Positions 39,924 to 49,126 of a stretch of DNA of 64,000 nucleotides are shown one piece after another; positions within the stretch are counted from its first letter, which is position 1; every line of letters begins with the position of its first letter. This stretch comes from CALMEC01 sp964393105 (GTDB lineage Bacteria > Actinomycetota > Thermoleophilia > Miltoncostaeales > Miltoncostaeaceae), in the NCBI GenBank assembly GCA_964393105.1, contig CAYMSM010000060.1:1-64000 (forward strand), in the 5' to 3' direction. The notes under the pieces were generated by a model. It did not search any database. It was not told the origin of the DNA and saw only the letters and a list, made by a program, of their open reading frames with translations. Made by a program: the position numbers and the translations under genes.

Positions 39924-41346
39924 ACAGCGTGTTCTTCCCGACGATGTACAGCGTGCGCCCGGCCCCGACCGCGGGTGAGTAGCGCCCGTCGTCGCCGCGC
40001 CAGCGCACCCTGCCGGTCGCGACGTCCAGGCCGAAGCTACGGTCCCGCTCGTTCGGGCGCGCGAGGACCGAGGTGTACACGGTCGTGCCGACGACCGACG
40101 CCGATCCCGAGATGCGCCCGCCGACGTCATACGTCCAGCGAACCGTCCCGTTCGTCAGCCTGAGCGCTTCGAACCGGCCGTTGTACGAGCCGATGAACAC
40201 GGTCCCGTTGGCGATCGCCGGGCTTGAGTAGACGCTGGCCTCACCGCGGGTCGGGTGGCGCCAGCGTTGGCGTCCGGTCCGAAGGTCCACGGCGATGACC
40301 GCTCCGCCCACATCGCCGACGACAACGGTGTTGCCCGAGATCCCCGGTCCGCCGTACAGCCGCTTGCCGACCCGACTCCGCCAGATCTCGGTGCCCGTGG
40401 ACGCCGAGACCCCGTAGATCGTGCCTGTGTAGTCGCCGAACACGATTGTGTCGCCGGACTTGGCGACGCTGCCCTTGATGTCGCCTGCCGCCTGAAACGT
40501 CCAGCGGGCCTCGCCGCTGTCGGTTGCGACGGCATACAGGCGGCCATTGTGTGCACCGACGTATGCGGTCCCCTCGCTGACCAGCGGTGAGGACTCGATC
40601 TTGCTCCTGCCGGTCGAGAACGTCCACAGCTCGCGCCCGTTGGCAAGTCCGTAGGCCACGAGCCGCCCGTCCATCCCCGAGACGAGCACGGTGCCCTGCT
40701 CGGAGATGATCGCGGGCGATGACGCGATGGGTATCGTCGTGCTCTGCCGCGTCGTCCAGATGATGTAGCCGGTCCGGGCGTTGAACACCAGCACGCGACC
40801 GGTGTTCGTCGTCAGCGCCACCACGCCCCGGGCGACGACAGGTGGAAACTCGATCAGCGCCCGTCCGGTCCAGTCCCACGTGGGTCGACCCGACGGGGGC
40901 GGAAGCTGCACGGCCGGTACGTACCTTGTCCGTTCGCCGCCGCCGCCGTACTCGGGGCTCTGCAGGGCGGGATCGTAGAGCGGGATCGTGACGGTCGTCT
41001 TGCCGGGGGGGATGCCACGCGCATCCGTCTCATGCCCCGGGCTCACCGCCTGCGCCAACGACGTTCCGGGCGGAATCGCCGCCTGACCGTTGCCGTCCGC
41101 GACAACCTCGGCGGTGATCTGCCCCGACTGCTCGTCGATCGCGCGCACCGTCGCCCCTGGGAGCGGCGCACGCGTATCGCCGTCGATGACGTTGACCGTC
41201 AGTCCGGCGGTTGTCGGCGCCGGAGCGGTCGTCGATGGGCTCGTGGGCGTGCTCTCGCTGCCCCCTCCGCATCCGACGACGACGCCTGCGGCTGCCAAGA
41301 GCGCCAGGTGGCCGCTACGCAGCCGCACGGCCCGCCGGGCTCCCAC
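39904..41346 (-). CDS. PQQ-type beta-propeller lipoprotein with N-terminal Ig-like domain
   Basis: This 480-residue lipoprotein has a signal ending VVVGC (Cys26), a Ser/Thr/Pro linker, then a carboxypeptidase-regulatory-like or Ig-like domain (about residues 46-125, VNVIDGDTRAPLPGATVRAI). The propeller that follows has repeats TGYIIWTT, NGRELWTFSTGRS, SGEARWTFQ, TGTEIWRS, TGRQRWRH and NGTVRWTYD. GTG 41346 or a GTG at 41328 could start it; the former overlaps the Wzz-like gene by 32 bp. Confidence 0.8.
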   Translation of the reverse strand: MGARRAVRLRSGHLALLAAAGVVVGCGGGSESTPTSPSTTAPAPTTAGLTVNVIDGDTRAPLPGATVRAIDEQSGQITAEVVADGNGQAAIPPGTSLAQAVSPGHETDARGIPPGKTTVTIPLYDPALQSPEYGGGGERTRYVPAVQLPPPSGRPTWDWTGRALIEFPPVVARGVVALTTNTGRVLVFNARTGYIIWTTRQSTTIPIASSPAIISEQGTVLVSGMDGRLVAYGLANGRELWTFSTGRSKIESSPLVSEGTAYVGAHNGRLYAVATDSGEARWTFQAAGDIKGSVAKSGDTIVFGDYTGTIYGVSASTGTEIWRSRVGKRLYGGPGISGNTVVVGDVGGAVIAVDLRTGRQRWRHPTRGEASVYSSPAIANGTVFIGSYNGRFEALRLTNGTVRWTYDVGGRISGSASVVGTTVYTSVLARPNERDRSFGLDVATGRVRWRGDDGRYSPAVGAGRTLYIVGKNTLYAYRTE

Positions 41347-42130
41347 GCCAGATGAACGTCACGATCGTGCCGAGGATGAGACCGAGTACGGCTCCGAACA
41401 CGATCGTGCGAAGTCGCTGCCCGGGCCGAGCGGACGACGCCGCGGACGTCGCCTTCGAGATGACCCGTGGCTGTTCGATCTGACGCGTCTTTGCGAGCAC
41501 CAGAGCCGCCTCGTCGGCGCTCAACTGCAGCGTCGCGAGCTCCTGCTGAAGCGAGACCAGGTGAGGAGCCGTCACCGGTGTGATCTGTCCGCGCGCCTGG
41601 TCCAGGGACCTCCGGATCTGGGCGATCCGGGCGTCGGCGTGGTCGACGATGCGTTGCTCGGCATCGAGGACGTCCTGGTAGAAGCCCTTCACGACCTCGA
41701 ACACCCCGTCCACGTAGCCGTTCGTGACCCGGATCGCAGTCGCCCGGTCGCGATCCGTGTAACGGACCGTTGCGACAGTGGGCTGGTTGCCACCGACCGC
41801 GCCAGGCACCCGTTCGACGACGAACGACACGCCGTCCTTGACCCGGTCGAACGCGACCCCGGCGTCATCTGCGGCCTTCTGGACGAACTCGTCGGCGGCG
41901 AGCGCTCGTTGCGCTGTGGCCGGGGTCGTGAACGGCGTCGACACGGGCACTCCGGTCCGTGCCGTTGTCACGAGGCCCATGTAGACGATGCTGGACGACG
42001 TGTACGTTGTCTCGCGTGCGAGGCTGACAAAGAGCGCGATGAGCGCTCCCCCGATGGCTGCGATGAGCAACACCCACCGGCCGCTCCACAGCACGCGCCC
42101 GTAATCGCTGAGCGTGATCTCCTTCTCCAC
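41315..42130 (-). CDS. Wzz-like polysaccharide chain-length or co-polymerase protein
   Basis: This 271-residue protein begins MEKEITLSDYGRVLWSGRW and a first helix (VLLIAAIGGALIALFVSLA). It has a helical extracytoplasmic region and a C-terminal helix (IVFGAVLGLILGTIVTFIW) before a short tail. This two-helix layout is that of Wzz-type co-polymerases without a kinase. GTG 42130 follows GGGTAGG at about 9 bases; a TTG 9 bp upstream is less likely. It would set glycan chain length. Confidence 0.82.
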   Translation of the reverse strand: MEKEITLSDYGRVLWSGRWVLLIAAIGGALIALFVSLARETTYTSSSIVYMGLVTTARTGVPVSTPFTTPATAQRALAADEFVQKAADDAGVAFDRVKDGVSFVVERVPGAVGGNQPTVATVRYTDRDRATAIRVTNGYVDGVFEVVKGFYQDVLDAEQRIVDHADARIAQIRRSLDQARGQITPVTAPHLVSLQQELATLQLSADEAALVLAKTRQIEQPRVISKATSAASSARPGQRLRTIVFGAVLGLILGTIVTFIWRGSPAGRAAA

Positions 42131-42140
42131 CGGTGGCAAC

Positions 42141-43124
42141 CTACCCGTTGTCCGGGACGGCCAGAAGCCCGCTGGGTGCGCGGTGCAGGATCGTCTCGTC
42201 GAGGAAACGGGTCATGACGACGCCGGCGCGGTGGGTGCCCACGCGCGACTGGGGACGTTCCCCCGCGGCGATTCGCACGATCAGCTCCGGGTAGCCGCCC
42301 CCTGCCGCCAGCGGCAGCGGGAACGCGCCGCCGAACCGGGTGTTGATGTCGGTGATGCCCTGGATCTCGCCGTCCTTGCGAAAGCACTGGATGCAGGACG
42401 GCCCTCGCAGGCCCAACGTCTCGACCGTGCGGACGGCCAACGCGACGAGCTGGGGGTCGTCAATCGACTCTCCCTTGACCTGCTCGCCACCCTTGGCCTG
42501 CATCATCGAGCGCGGGATCGCGCCGAGGGCGCGCCCGCGCAGGTCTCCCAGGCAGTCGGTCGAGAACTCGGTGCCATCGAGCGCCTGCTGGTACACCGAC
42601 TCGAGCGGTGAGTAGCGTTCGAAGAACGCGAGCTCGTCGGGATCGGCGGCGCGGTAGATGTGGCGGGCGGCGAAGCCCAGACGTGGTTTCAGGAGCATCG
42701 GGTACGGCAGGTCGGCCAGGTCGACCGATCCGGCGAGCCATGTCGGCGGCGAGGGGAGGCCGGCGGCCTGCAGCATCAGATGGCACTCCCACTTGTCCTG
42801 GCATCCCAGGGCGACCTTCGCCTCCGGCAGGAACACCGATGTGCCGATCGCGGCGAGTTCGGGCGCAGACGAGGCCAGCGACACCGGGTCGAGGTCCGTC
42901 AGGGGTAGCAGCGCGCGCACCTGCTCGCGACGGCAGACCTCGACGACGGCCGTGCGGTAGCCGGGATCGTCGACCAGGGGCAGCTCAACGATCCCATCGG
43001 CCTCGAACCGGGTCGGCGAGGCCTCGCCCGCGTCGCTGATCAAGACCCGCCCGGTGTGTGGGCCGTCCGCGAGGGCGGCCTTGAACGCGCGGACGATGTC
43101 GACCCGCGAGCCGGCGCAGGTCAA
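42141..43124 (-). CDS. ATP-grasp enzyme in polysaccharide locus, start uncertain
   Basis: This roughly 327-residue protein has the ATP-grasp core: KWECHLMLQAAGLPSPPTW, LLKPRLGFAARHIYRA and ITDINTRFGGAFPLPLAAGG, the metal and ATP-binding end of the fold. The first strand of the N-terminal domain (VTVLLTCAG) extends upstream of the TTG at 43124, but no ATG, GTG or TTG covers it. An ATC or CTG start, or a start overlapping the preceding gene, is possible. Members ligate carboxylates to amines, so amino-acid or amide decoration of a sugar is plausible. Confidence 0.82.
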   Translation of the reverse strand: MTCAGSRVDIVRAFKAALADGPHTGRVLISDAGEASPTRFEADGIVELPLVDDPGYRTAVVEVCRREQVRALLPLTDLDPVSLASSAPELAAIGTSVFLPEAKVALGCQDKWECHLMLQAAGLPSPPTWLAGSVDLADLPYPMLLKPRLGFAARHIYRAADPDELAFFERYSPLESVYQQALDGTEFSTDCLGDLRGRALGAIPRSMMQAKGGEQVKGESIDDPQLVALAVRTVETLGLRGPSCIQCFRKDGEIQGITDINTRFGGAFPLPLAAGGGYPELIVRIAAGERPQSRVGTHRAGVVMTRFLDETILHRAPSGLLAVPDNG

Positions 43125-43132
43125 CAGAACGG

Positions 43133-43798
43133 TTACTTCGGCGATGGCGTGTCCTCCACGTTGCTCGGGGGCAGGTCGAATCCGCCGGTCTCCCCGCGGT
43201 AGGTGTCGTCGCGCCTCACGACGACCGCGATGGTACGCAGCAAGATCTCGAGGTCCAACCAGAGGCTCCAGCGGTCGACGTACTCGATGTCGATCGCGAT
43301 CCGCTGCGACCAGGGGATCGACGCGCGTCCGCCTACCTGGGCGAGGCCGGTGATGCCGGGTCGCGCCTCGAGTCGCCGGCGTTGCTCATCGCTGTAGCGC
43401 TCGACCTGGGCCGCCACAGTGGGTCGTGGACCCACGATGCTCATGTCGCCGCGGATCACGTTCCACAACTGCGGCAGCTCGTCCAGGGACAGCCGGCGCA
43501 GCGTCGCGCCCGCCCGGGTGATGCGCGGGTCGCCCCGATCGATCGCCAGGCCCGCGCCTATCCGCTCGGCGTCCACGACCATCGTCCGGAACTTGAGCAA
43601 CCGGAACCGCCGCCCGTTCAGGCCGACGCGCTCCTGGCGAAACAGCGCAGGACCCGGCGAGTCACGTCGCACCCACCAGGCCACCCCGAGCATTACCGGC
43701 GTGGCCAGGATGACGGCTGGCACCGCGATCGCCAGATCGACCGCCCGCTTGGCACGCCCGCCGACGGTCGGTGGTGGACTCAACGGCGCCTCAGACAC
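43133..43798 (-). CDS. Polyprenol-phosphate sugar-1-phosphate transferase (monotopic PGT)
   Basis: This 221-residue PglC/WcaJ-type enzyme initiates glycan synthesis on undecaprenyl phosphate. It has an N-terminal re-entrant helix (AVDLAIAVPAVILATPVMLG), GPALFRQERVGLNGRRF, KFRTM, the catalytic segment LDELPQLWNVIRGDMSIVGPRP and a C-terminal PGITGLAQ region. GTG 43798 gives MSEAPLSPPPTVGG. The MSEA codons lie in a partial copy of the structured repeat; TTG nine residues in all but repeat DNA is an alternative start. Confidence 0.9.
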   Translation of the reverse strand: MSEAPLSPPPTVGGRAKRAVDLAIAVPAVILATPVMLGVAWWVRRDSPGPALFRQERVGLNGRRFRLLKFRTMVVDAERIGAGLAIDRGDPRITRAGATLRRLSLDELPQLWNVIRGDMSIVGPRPTVAAQVERYSDEQRRRLEARPGITGLAQVGGRASIPWSQRIAIDIEYVDRWSLWLDLEILLRTIAVVVRRDDTYRGETGGFDLPPSNVEDTPSPK

Positions 43799-43817
43799 GG
43801 CGCTCAGGCGGCCTATG
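43784..43817 (-). repeat. Partial structured repeat (half copy) at the sugar-transferase start
   Basis: On the minus strand this reads CATAGGCCGCCTGAGCGCC, then GTGTCTGAGGCGCCG. It matches the 3' half of the repeat at 21.5 kb, but the hairpin half is missing. As at recF, the GTG of GTGTCTGAGGCG is used as the likely start codon. Confidence 0.7.
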
Positions 43818-43861
43818 AAACGATCCAGGGCGCCGGGCGACGTCCGGCGCGCACGCTAGCG

Positions 43862-45109
43862 TCACCTCGCCCCCAATGCGTCACGGTCCTCGCCGGCCGA
43901 CCCTTGCAAACCCTCGACGATCGAAACGAACCGCTCGGCGAGGACCTCTCGGTCGTAGTGGGTGCACACGAACCCAGCCCCGGCGGCCCCCAACCGGGTC
44001 GCCGTGGCGCTGTCACCGGCCAGGGTCCGTACCGCGCCCGCCATCGCCGCCGGGTCTTCCGGAGGGATCGCGATGCCGCACCCCGCGGTCTCGACAAGTC
44101 GCGACAGCTCGCCCGCCGGGACGGCGGCGATGATCGGCTTGCCGGCGCCCATGTAGTCGAAGGTCTTGTTGGGCAGCGCACCTGCGAACAGGTCGCGGTC
44201 CTGGTAGGGCAACAGGCAGACATCGGCACGGGCGAGCCAAGCCGGTACGTCGCGCTTGGGGATCGGATCGACGAACACCACGTTGCCCAGGCCGCGACGT
44301 GCCGCGTCGGCCTGCAGTGCCGGCTTCTGGTCACCTCCGCCCACCAGCACGAACCGGATCGACGGCTCGTCGCGAAGCAGATCCGCTGCGTCGAGTACGG
44401 TGCCCAGCGCGCTGTATGTGCCATGGGCGCCGACGTACATCGCGACGAACGCGTCGGCCGGGGCCGGAACGTCGACCGGAGCGACAGGAACCTCGGTCCG
44501 GTCGACGCCGTTCGTGATCAGGGTCACACGCTCGGCCGGGATGCCCGTGGCGATGATCCCGTCCCTGATCCCGTCCGTCAGGGCGATGATGTGCCGGGCG
44601 CGCCGATAACAGAACCACTCGAGCGCGCGTGCCACGTGGTAGATCGCGCTGCCCTGTCGCACCAGGCCCATCGCGACGGCCGACCCGGGCCACAGGTCAC
44701 GCACCTCCAAGACGAACGCGGCGCGTTTGACGAGGGCGACGATCGCCGCACCCGCGGCTGCGGGCAGGGAGGGCGACGATGCGACGACGACGGCCGGCCT
44801 GGGTGCGCGGAGCCCGGCGACGAACGCCCAGGACGCAAAGCTCAAGTAGTTGGCAAGGCGCGAGCGCAGATCGACGCCGTAGCCCGGCGTTGCGTAGGTC
44901 CGCCAGACAACCATGGCGTCCTCGTCGCAGCGGACGATGCGGCGCCCCTTGAACTCCTGCGGGACCTGTCGCTCCTTGTGCTGCACGTATGAGGTGACGA
45001 CGTGCACCTCGTGGCCACGGGCGGTGAGCGCCCGGGTGTGGTGCCAGTGACGCACCCCCCCGGGCTGATCGCCGCGCACGAAGTACTGGGAGACGTACAG
45101 GACCCTCAT
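43862..45109 (-). CDS. Family 4 glycosyltransferase (WbuB-like)
   Basis: This is a 415-residue GT-B enzyme. It begins RVLYVSQYFVRGDQPGGVRH and includes LEVRDLWPGSAVAMG, NGVDRTEV, and the C-terminal donor-binding region GAGKPIIAAVPAGELSRL. It transfers a sugar from a nucleotide donor to a lipid-linked glycan. The ATG at 45109 overlaps the next upstream gene's stop as ATGA. The frame continues upstream without conserved sequence. Confidence 0.87.
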   Translation of the reverse strand: MRVLYVSQYFVRGDQPGGVRHWHHTRALTARGHEVHVVTSYVQHKERQVPQEFKGRRIVRCDEDAMVVWRTYATPGYGVDLRSRLANYLSFASWAFVAGLRAPRPAVVVASSPSLPAAAGAAIVALVKRAAFVLEVRDLWPGSAVAMGLVRQGSAIYHVARALEWFCYRRARHIIALTDGIRDGIIATGIPAERVTLITNGVDRTEVPVAPVDVPAPADAFVAMYVGAHGTYSALGTVLDAADLLRDEPSIRFVLVGGGDQKPALQADAARRGLGNVVFVDPIPKRDVPAWLARADVCLLPYQDRDLFAGALPNKTFDYMGAGKPIIAAVPAGELSRLVETAGCGIAIPPEDPAAMAGAVRTLAGDSATATRLGAAGAGFVCTHYDREVLAERFVSIVEGLQGSAGEDRDALGAR

Positions 45110-46449
45110 CCCGTGCGGCCCGCAAGCTCGGCGTAGAGGCAGACGAGCTTCGCGGCCTCGCCCTCGAATGTCATGCGGTCCATGAACGCCGTGCGCCCCG
45201 CCGCGCCGAGCGTTCGTGCCCGTTCGGGATCGCGCAGCAGGTCGGTCAGCGCAGCCGCGTGAGCTCCCGCATCGTCGTACGGCACGACCACGCCACACCC
45301 GGCCTGGCGCACCATCGCGACCGTCCGCCGCAGGTCGCTCGTGACGACGGGACGTCCCGACGCCATGGCCTCCATGACCTTCGTGGGGCGTGCGCGATCC
45401 CAGTTGGGCGTGCGAGGTTGGGGCATCCAGACCACCGCGCCTCGCTGCAGCAGGGCGGGAACGCCAGCGTAGTCGACCCACCCCAGATGCTCGACGCGTG
45501 GGGGCAGCGGCCCGGTATCGCCGGGCCCGGCCAAGAGAAGCCGCGCGTCGGGGACGTCCACCATCGCAAAGGCCTCGAGCATCAGATCGAGGCCGCGTGA
45601 GCGGCTGACGCCGCCGACGTAGACCACCGTCCGACCCTCGGGCTCGCCAGGATCGGGAAAGCGCTCCAGCGGCGCGTAGTTGGCGACGCTGACCGCCGGG
45701 ACGCCCGTCTCGGCAAAGCCGACAGCCATGTCCTCGGTGACGGTGACGACGGCATCGATCCCGCTCGCCAGGGCATGTTCGACGCGTTCCACGGCGCCCG
45801 CGGTCGGGGCACGGAGCCAGGCGGGGATCCATGGTTTGGTACGCGTGGTCTGTCCCAGGTATTCGTGTGCGTCGTAGATCACGGGCCGGCCGGTGCGCCG
45901 TCGCAGAAGCCACGCGGCGGGAAGGAGCTCCGGGTCGTGGATGTGGACGACGTCGACGTTGCGGCGACGGGCCTCTGCGACCAGTCGCCAGCCCGCCGCC
46001 ACCCTGCGCGAGCGCGCAGGACGTGGTTCCAAGCCCAGGACGGTGGCGTCGGCGCCGGCTGCGCGCAGCGCCGCGACCTCTTTGTGGAAGATCCGTCCGT
46101 CGTCGGGACGGTGCACGCTGGTCAGGTGGAGCGCACGCAGGCCGTCCAGGCGCATGGGGGCGGCCCGGGGGGCGCTCCCGGCCGGTCCCAACCGCCACCC
46201 GCGCTCCAGCAGCCCGTCCAGGACCGAGCCGTCCCACTCGCGCAGCACCATCCGATCGTCGGTCTCGTCGATCGTCGTGGCGGTGATCTCGGCGCCCGCG
46301 GCCTTGGCCAGCCGCTGCGCGCGCTCATCGACGCCGCGCATGACGACGGTGGGGACGATCTCGCGCGAGGTCGCCTCGCGGAGCCGGTCGGCCAGGGCCG
46401 GATCGTCGCTCGTGCAGACGAGCGCGACGTCGCGGGCCGGCTCGGTCAT
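45106..46449 (-). CDS. Family 4 glycosyltransferase
   Basis: This 447-residue GT-B protein has an N-terminal extension of about 100 residues before MRLDGLRALHLTSVHRPDDGRIF. The core includes VVHIHDPELLPAAW, YDAHEYLGQT, VVYVGGVSRSRGLDLML and the donor site ARPTKVMEAMASGRPVV. Such short-helix patterns are seen in polysaccharide GT4 enzymes. It overlaps both neighbours by 4 bp. Confidence 0.85.
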   Translation of the reverse strand: MTEPARDVALVCTSDDPALADRLREATSREIVPTVVMRGVDERAQRLAKAAGAEITATTIDETDDRMVLREWDGSVLDGLLERGWRLGPAGSAPRAAPMRLDGLRALHLTSVHRPDDGRIFHKEVAALRAAGADATVLGLEPRPARSRRVAAGWRLVAEARRRNVDVVHIHDPELLPAAWLLRRRTGRPVIYDAHEYLGQTTRTKPWIPAWLRAPTAGAVERVEHALASGIDAVVTVTEDMAVGFAETGVPAVSVANYAPLERFPDPGEPEGRTVVYVGGVSRSRGLDLMLEAFAMVDVPDARLLLAGPGDTGPLPPRVEHLGWVDYAGVPALLQRGAVVWMPQPRTPNWDRARPTKVMEAMASGRPVVTSDLRRTVAMVRQAGCGVVVPYDDAGAHAAALTDLLRDPERARTLGAAGRTAFMDRMTFEGEAAKLVCLYAELAGRTG

Positions 46450-47639
46450 CGCGAGATCGCCTCGTACAGATCGACGTGTGCGCGCGCGTTCGCGGCCCAC
46501 GTATAGGTCCGGCGCGCCCGGGTGAGCGCCTCGTCTTCCAATCGCAGTCGCAGCGCATCGTCGCCCAGCAGGCGCTCCAGTGCAGTCGCAAGCGACGTCG
46601 CGTCGCGCGGTGGCACCAGCAGGCCGGTGGCGCCGTCGTCCACGATCTCGGGGGTGCCGTCGACGGCCGTCGCCACGACCGCCCGCCCACATGCCATCGC
46701 CTCGCACACGACGGTGGGAAGCCCTTCACTCAGGCTTGGTAGGCAGAAGACATCCCCCGCCGCCATCCACCACGGAACCTCGTCGTGAGCGACCTTGCCG
46801 CCGAACCGCAGACGCTCCGCGATGCCAAGCTCGCGGGCGCGCGCCTCGAGCACGTCCTGCAGTTCGCCGATGCCGGCGATTGCCAGGATGGGCGCGCCCG
46901 CTCCAGTGCGCGAAAGGATCCCAATTGCCTCGACGAGCGTGTTGATCCCCTTGCGGGGTGTCAGCATCCCCACGAACGTGACGACCCGCTCGCCCTGGGG
47001 GAGCCCGAGCCGCTCTCGCGCCTCGACTCGGTCCCTTGGGAAGAACACACGGGTGTCGGCGCCGTTCGGCACGACCGCGACGGGACGGCGTGGGGTGGCA
47101 AGGCCGTCGCACGCCGTCTTCATTGCCTGGCTGACGGCGACGATCTGATCGACGGTTGCGATAGCCTGCTCGACCTGGGCACGCTGCGCCCCGCCGCGCG
47201 CCGGGACATCCAGCACGTCCGCCCGGTGAGCGGTCGCCAGGACGGGGACGTCGAGCTTCGCCGCCACCCGCGCCGCGGCCCAGCCATCCGGAACCAGCAT
47301 GTGGGCGTGGAGGACGTCGAACGCCCAGCGCGTTCGGATTCGCGCCAGCGGGCCGGCGATGGCCAGGCGCATCGATTCGGCGTTCCAGTGGCCCAGGCGA
47401 CCCCCCGGGAGCGTCACCTTGCGCGGGTAGAGCACGGGGACCCCTTCGACGCGATCGCCTCGAGGGATGTCGTGGTAGCGGGCCCAGCGCTTGAGGAGCG
47501 GGGGCGCGAACGCCTTGGGCGACACGACGCGCACGTCGTGGCCGAGCTCGATCAGAGCGGTCACCTGCTCGTGCACGAACGTCCCCGCCGTCGGGTCGGC
47601 GGCGCTCGGGTACAGGTGCGACAACATCAGGATCCTCAT
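46446..47639 (-). CDS. Family 4 glycosyltransferase
   Basis: This 397-residue GT-B enzyme has MRILMLSHLYPSAADPTAGTF, VLHAHMLVPDGWAA, VPNGADTRVFFP, VTFVGMLTPRKGINTL and the EGLPTVVCEAMACGRAVV donor-binding segment. It is downstream of an O-antigen ligase gene and overlaps it as ATGA. The acceptor and sugar are unknown. Confidence 0.87.
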   Translation of the reverse strand: MRILMLSHLYPSAADPTAGTFVHEQVTALIELGHDVRVVSPKAFAPPLLKRWARYHDIPRGDRVEGVPVLYPRKVTLPGGRLGHWNAESMRLAIAGPLARIRTRWAFDVLHAHMLVPDGWAAARVAAKLDVPVLATAHRADVLDVPARGGAQRAQVEQAIATVDQIVAVSQAMKTACDGLATPRRPVAVVPNGADTRVFFPRDRVEARERLGLPQGERVVTFVGMLTPRKGINTLVEAIGILSRTGAGAPILAIAGIGELQDVLEARARELGIAERLRFGGKVAHDEVPWWMAAGDVFCLPSLSEGLPTVVCEAMACGRAVVATAVDGTPEIVDDGATGLLVPPRDATSLATALERLLGDDALRLRLEDEALTRARRTYTWAANARAHVDLYEAISR

Positions 47640-49099
47640 GGCGTGTGCTCCACAGACCGGGTGTGCTCGGTCGTCCCAGCGGATGGCGCGCCGGCCGCCT
47701 GCGCCATGACGAGCGTCAGCATGCCGAGCCCGAACGTGATCCACATGGGCGCGAAGTGGATCACGGACGACGGGCCCAGCGAGCCCACGACAAATCCCAC
47801 CAGCGACAAGGCTCCGGCCAGCCCGAGCCAGCGCACGAACGGATCGTCGGTTCGCCGCGCGGCGCGGAGCTGGCCGCGCAGGAGCGTCAGGTACAGACCC
47901 AGGTAGAGCGCGAAACCGACGACGCCGAGGTTGACAAGCACCTCGAGCCACCAGTTGTGCAGGTTCTCGACGCCGGTGAAGTTCGCGAGGGATCGGACGC
48001 TCGTCTCGGCGTTGCCGGCTCCGACGCCGAGGCCGCCCGAATCGGCGACGAGCGCGAGCCCCTCGTCGAGCACCGACGCGCGCACGGCGCCCGATCCCAA
48101 ACCCGCCTTCTGCTGCTGGGACAGGATGCTGATGTCGAACTTGGTGACGATGCGTTCGGGCAGCGGGATCAACCCCCCGCCTCCGAGCGAGGGCGCCACC
48201 AGCAACACGGCGAGCACGGCCACGGTGATGCCGGCGACGGCACGTCCGCGCCGCCGCCGGTCGGTCGCGAGCACCAGGACCAGGCCACCCAGCACCAAGA
48301 ACGTCGCGATCAGATTGGAGCGGCTGCCGGTGAACAGCAGCGCCGTCAGTGTGACGGCGCCACCAACGGCTCCCAGCGCAATCAGGCGCGCGTCGCGGAA
48401 CACGATCGGCAGGCACAGGAAGTACGGCAGCGTCAGGCTCAGGTACGTCGCGAAGTTGTTCTGATTGCCGAACAGGCTGGTCGCAAACGCCGCATCGCGG
48501 GAGCTTCCCGCAAGCGCTGATGTGGGCAGCCTGAACCCGAAGCGCACCTCGGCGAGCGCAAGGGCGGTGGCGACGGTGAACGTCACGCCGAGCGCCACCA
48601 GGAGTCGAATCGCTGCCCGCCGCCGCCGGAACGCCAGCGGGATCCCGATCGTGAGTCCGGCCATCATCGTCAAGAACAACGTCCAGCGCAGTGCGGCGGC
48701 GGCGTCGGTCGACCAGAAGATCGACAGGATCGACCAGCTCACAAGCCCGATCAGAAACCCGGCCGCGCGTGGCAGCCCCCGCGGGATGACGAGCCTGCCG
48801 TCCATCAGCAGGTACGCCACCACCCCGAGCGCCAGCAGCACGATCACCACGCGGAACGCAAAGAGCGACGGCGCCTGCGGCAACGCCAGGTTGGGACCCA
48901 GGATCGCGGTGACCGCGGCGGCGCCGACGGCGAGACGCCCGAGTCGGGGCAGCTCGGTGGTCATGAGGACTGCGACGGCCAGGCCTGCGATCGCCAGACC
49001 CAATCCGGCGAGTGGATTGACCGCTGCGAGCACGCCCGCCGCACACACGCCGACGGCGAGGGCCACGAGTGTCGGCCGGGGCATGGCGCGTACGGACAT
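47636..49099 (-). CDS. O-antigen ligase/Wzy-like membrane protein
   Basis: This protein of about 487 residues has 10-12 membrane helices and one long extracytoplasmic loop near LGVGAGNAETSVRSLANFTG, followed by ENLHNWWLEVL. This matches the O-antigen ligase/WaaL-Wzy superfamily (the HNxxLE/W motif), which polymerises or transfers undecaprenyl-linked glycans. ATG 49099 is chosen; ATG 49084 is also possible. It is the first gene of this part of the operon; the GGDEF/HD-GYP gene diverges from it. Confidence 0.85.
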   Translation of the reverse strand: MSVRAMPRPTLVALAVGVCAAGVLAAVNPLAGLGLAIAGLAVAVLMTTELPRLGRLAVGAAAVTAILGPNLALPQAPSLFAFRVVIVLLALGVVAYLLMDGRLVIPRGLPRAAGFLIGLVSWSILSIFWSTDAAAALRWTLFLTMMAGLTIGIPLAFRRRRAAIRLLVALGVTFTVATALALAEVRFGFRLPTSALAGSSRDAAFATSLFGNQNNFATYLSLTLPYFLCLPIVFRDARLIALGAVGGAVTLTALLFTGSRSNLIATFLVLGGLVLVLATDRRRRGRAVAGITVAVLAVLLVAPSLGGGGLIPLPERIVTKFDISILSQQQKAGLGSGAVRASVLDEGLALVADSGGLGVGAGNAETSVRSLANFTGVENLHNWWLEVLVNLGVVGFALYLGLYLTLLRGQLRAARRTDDPFVRWLGLAGALSLVGFVVGSLGPSSVIHFAPMWITFGLGMLTLVMAQAAGAPSAGTTEHTRSVEHTP

Positions 49100-49126
49100 C
49101 GGCCGCGCAGGGTAGCAGCGACGCAC

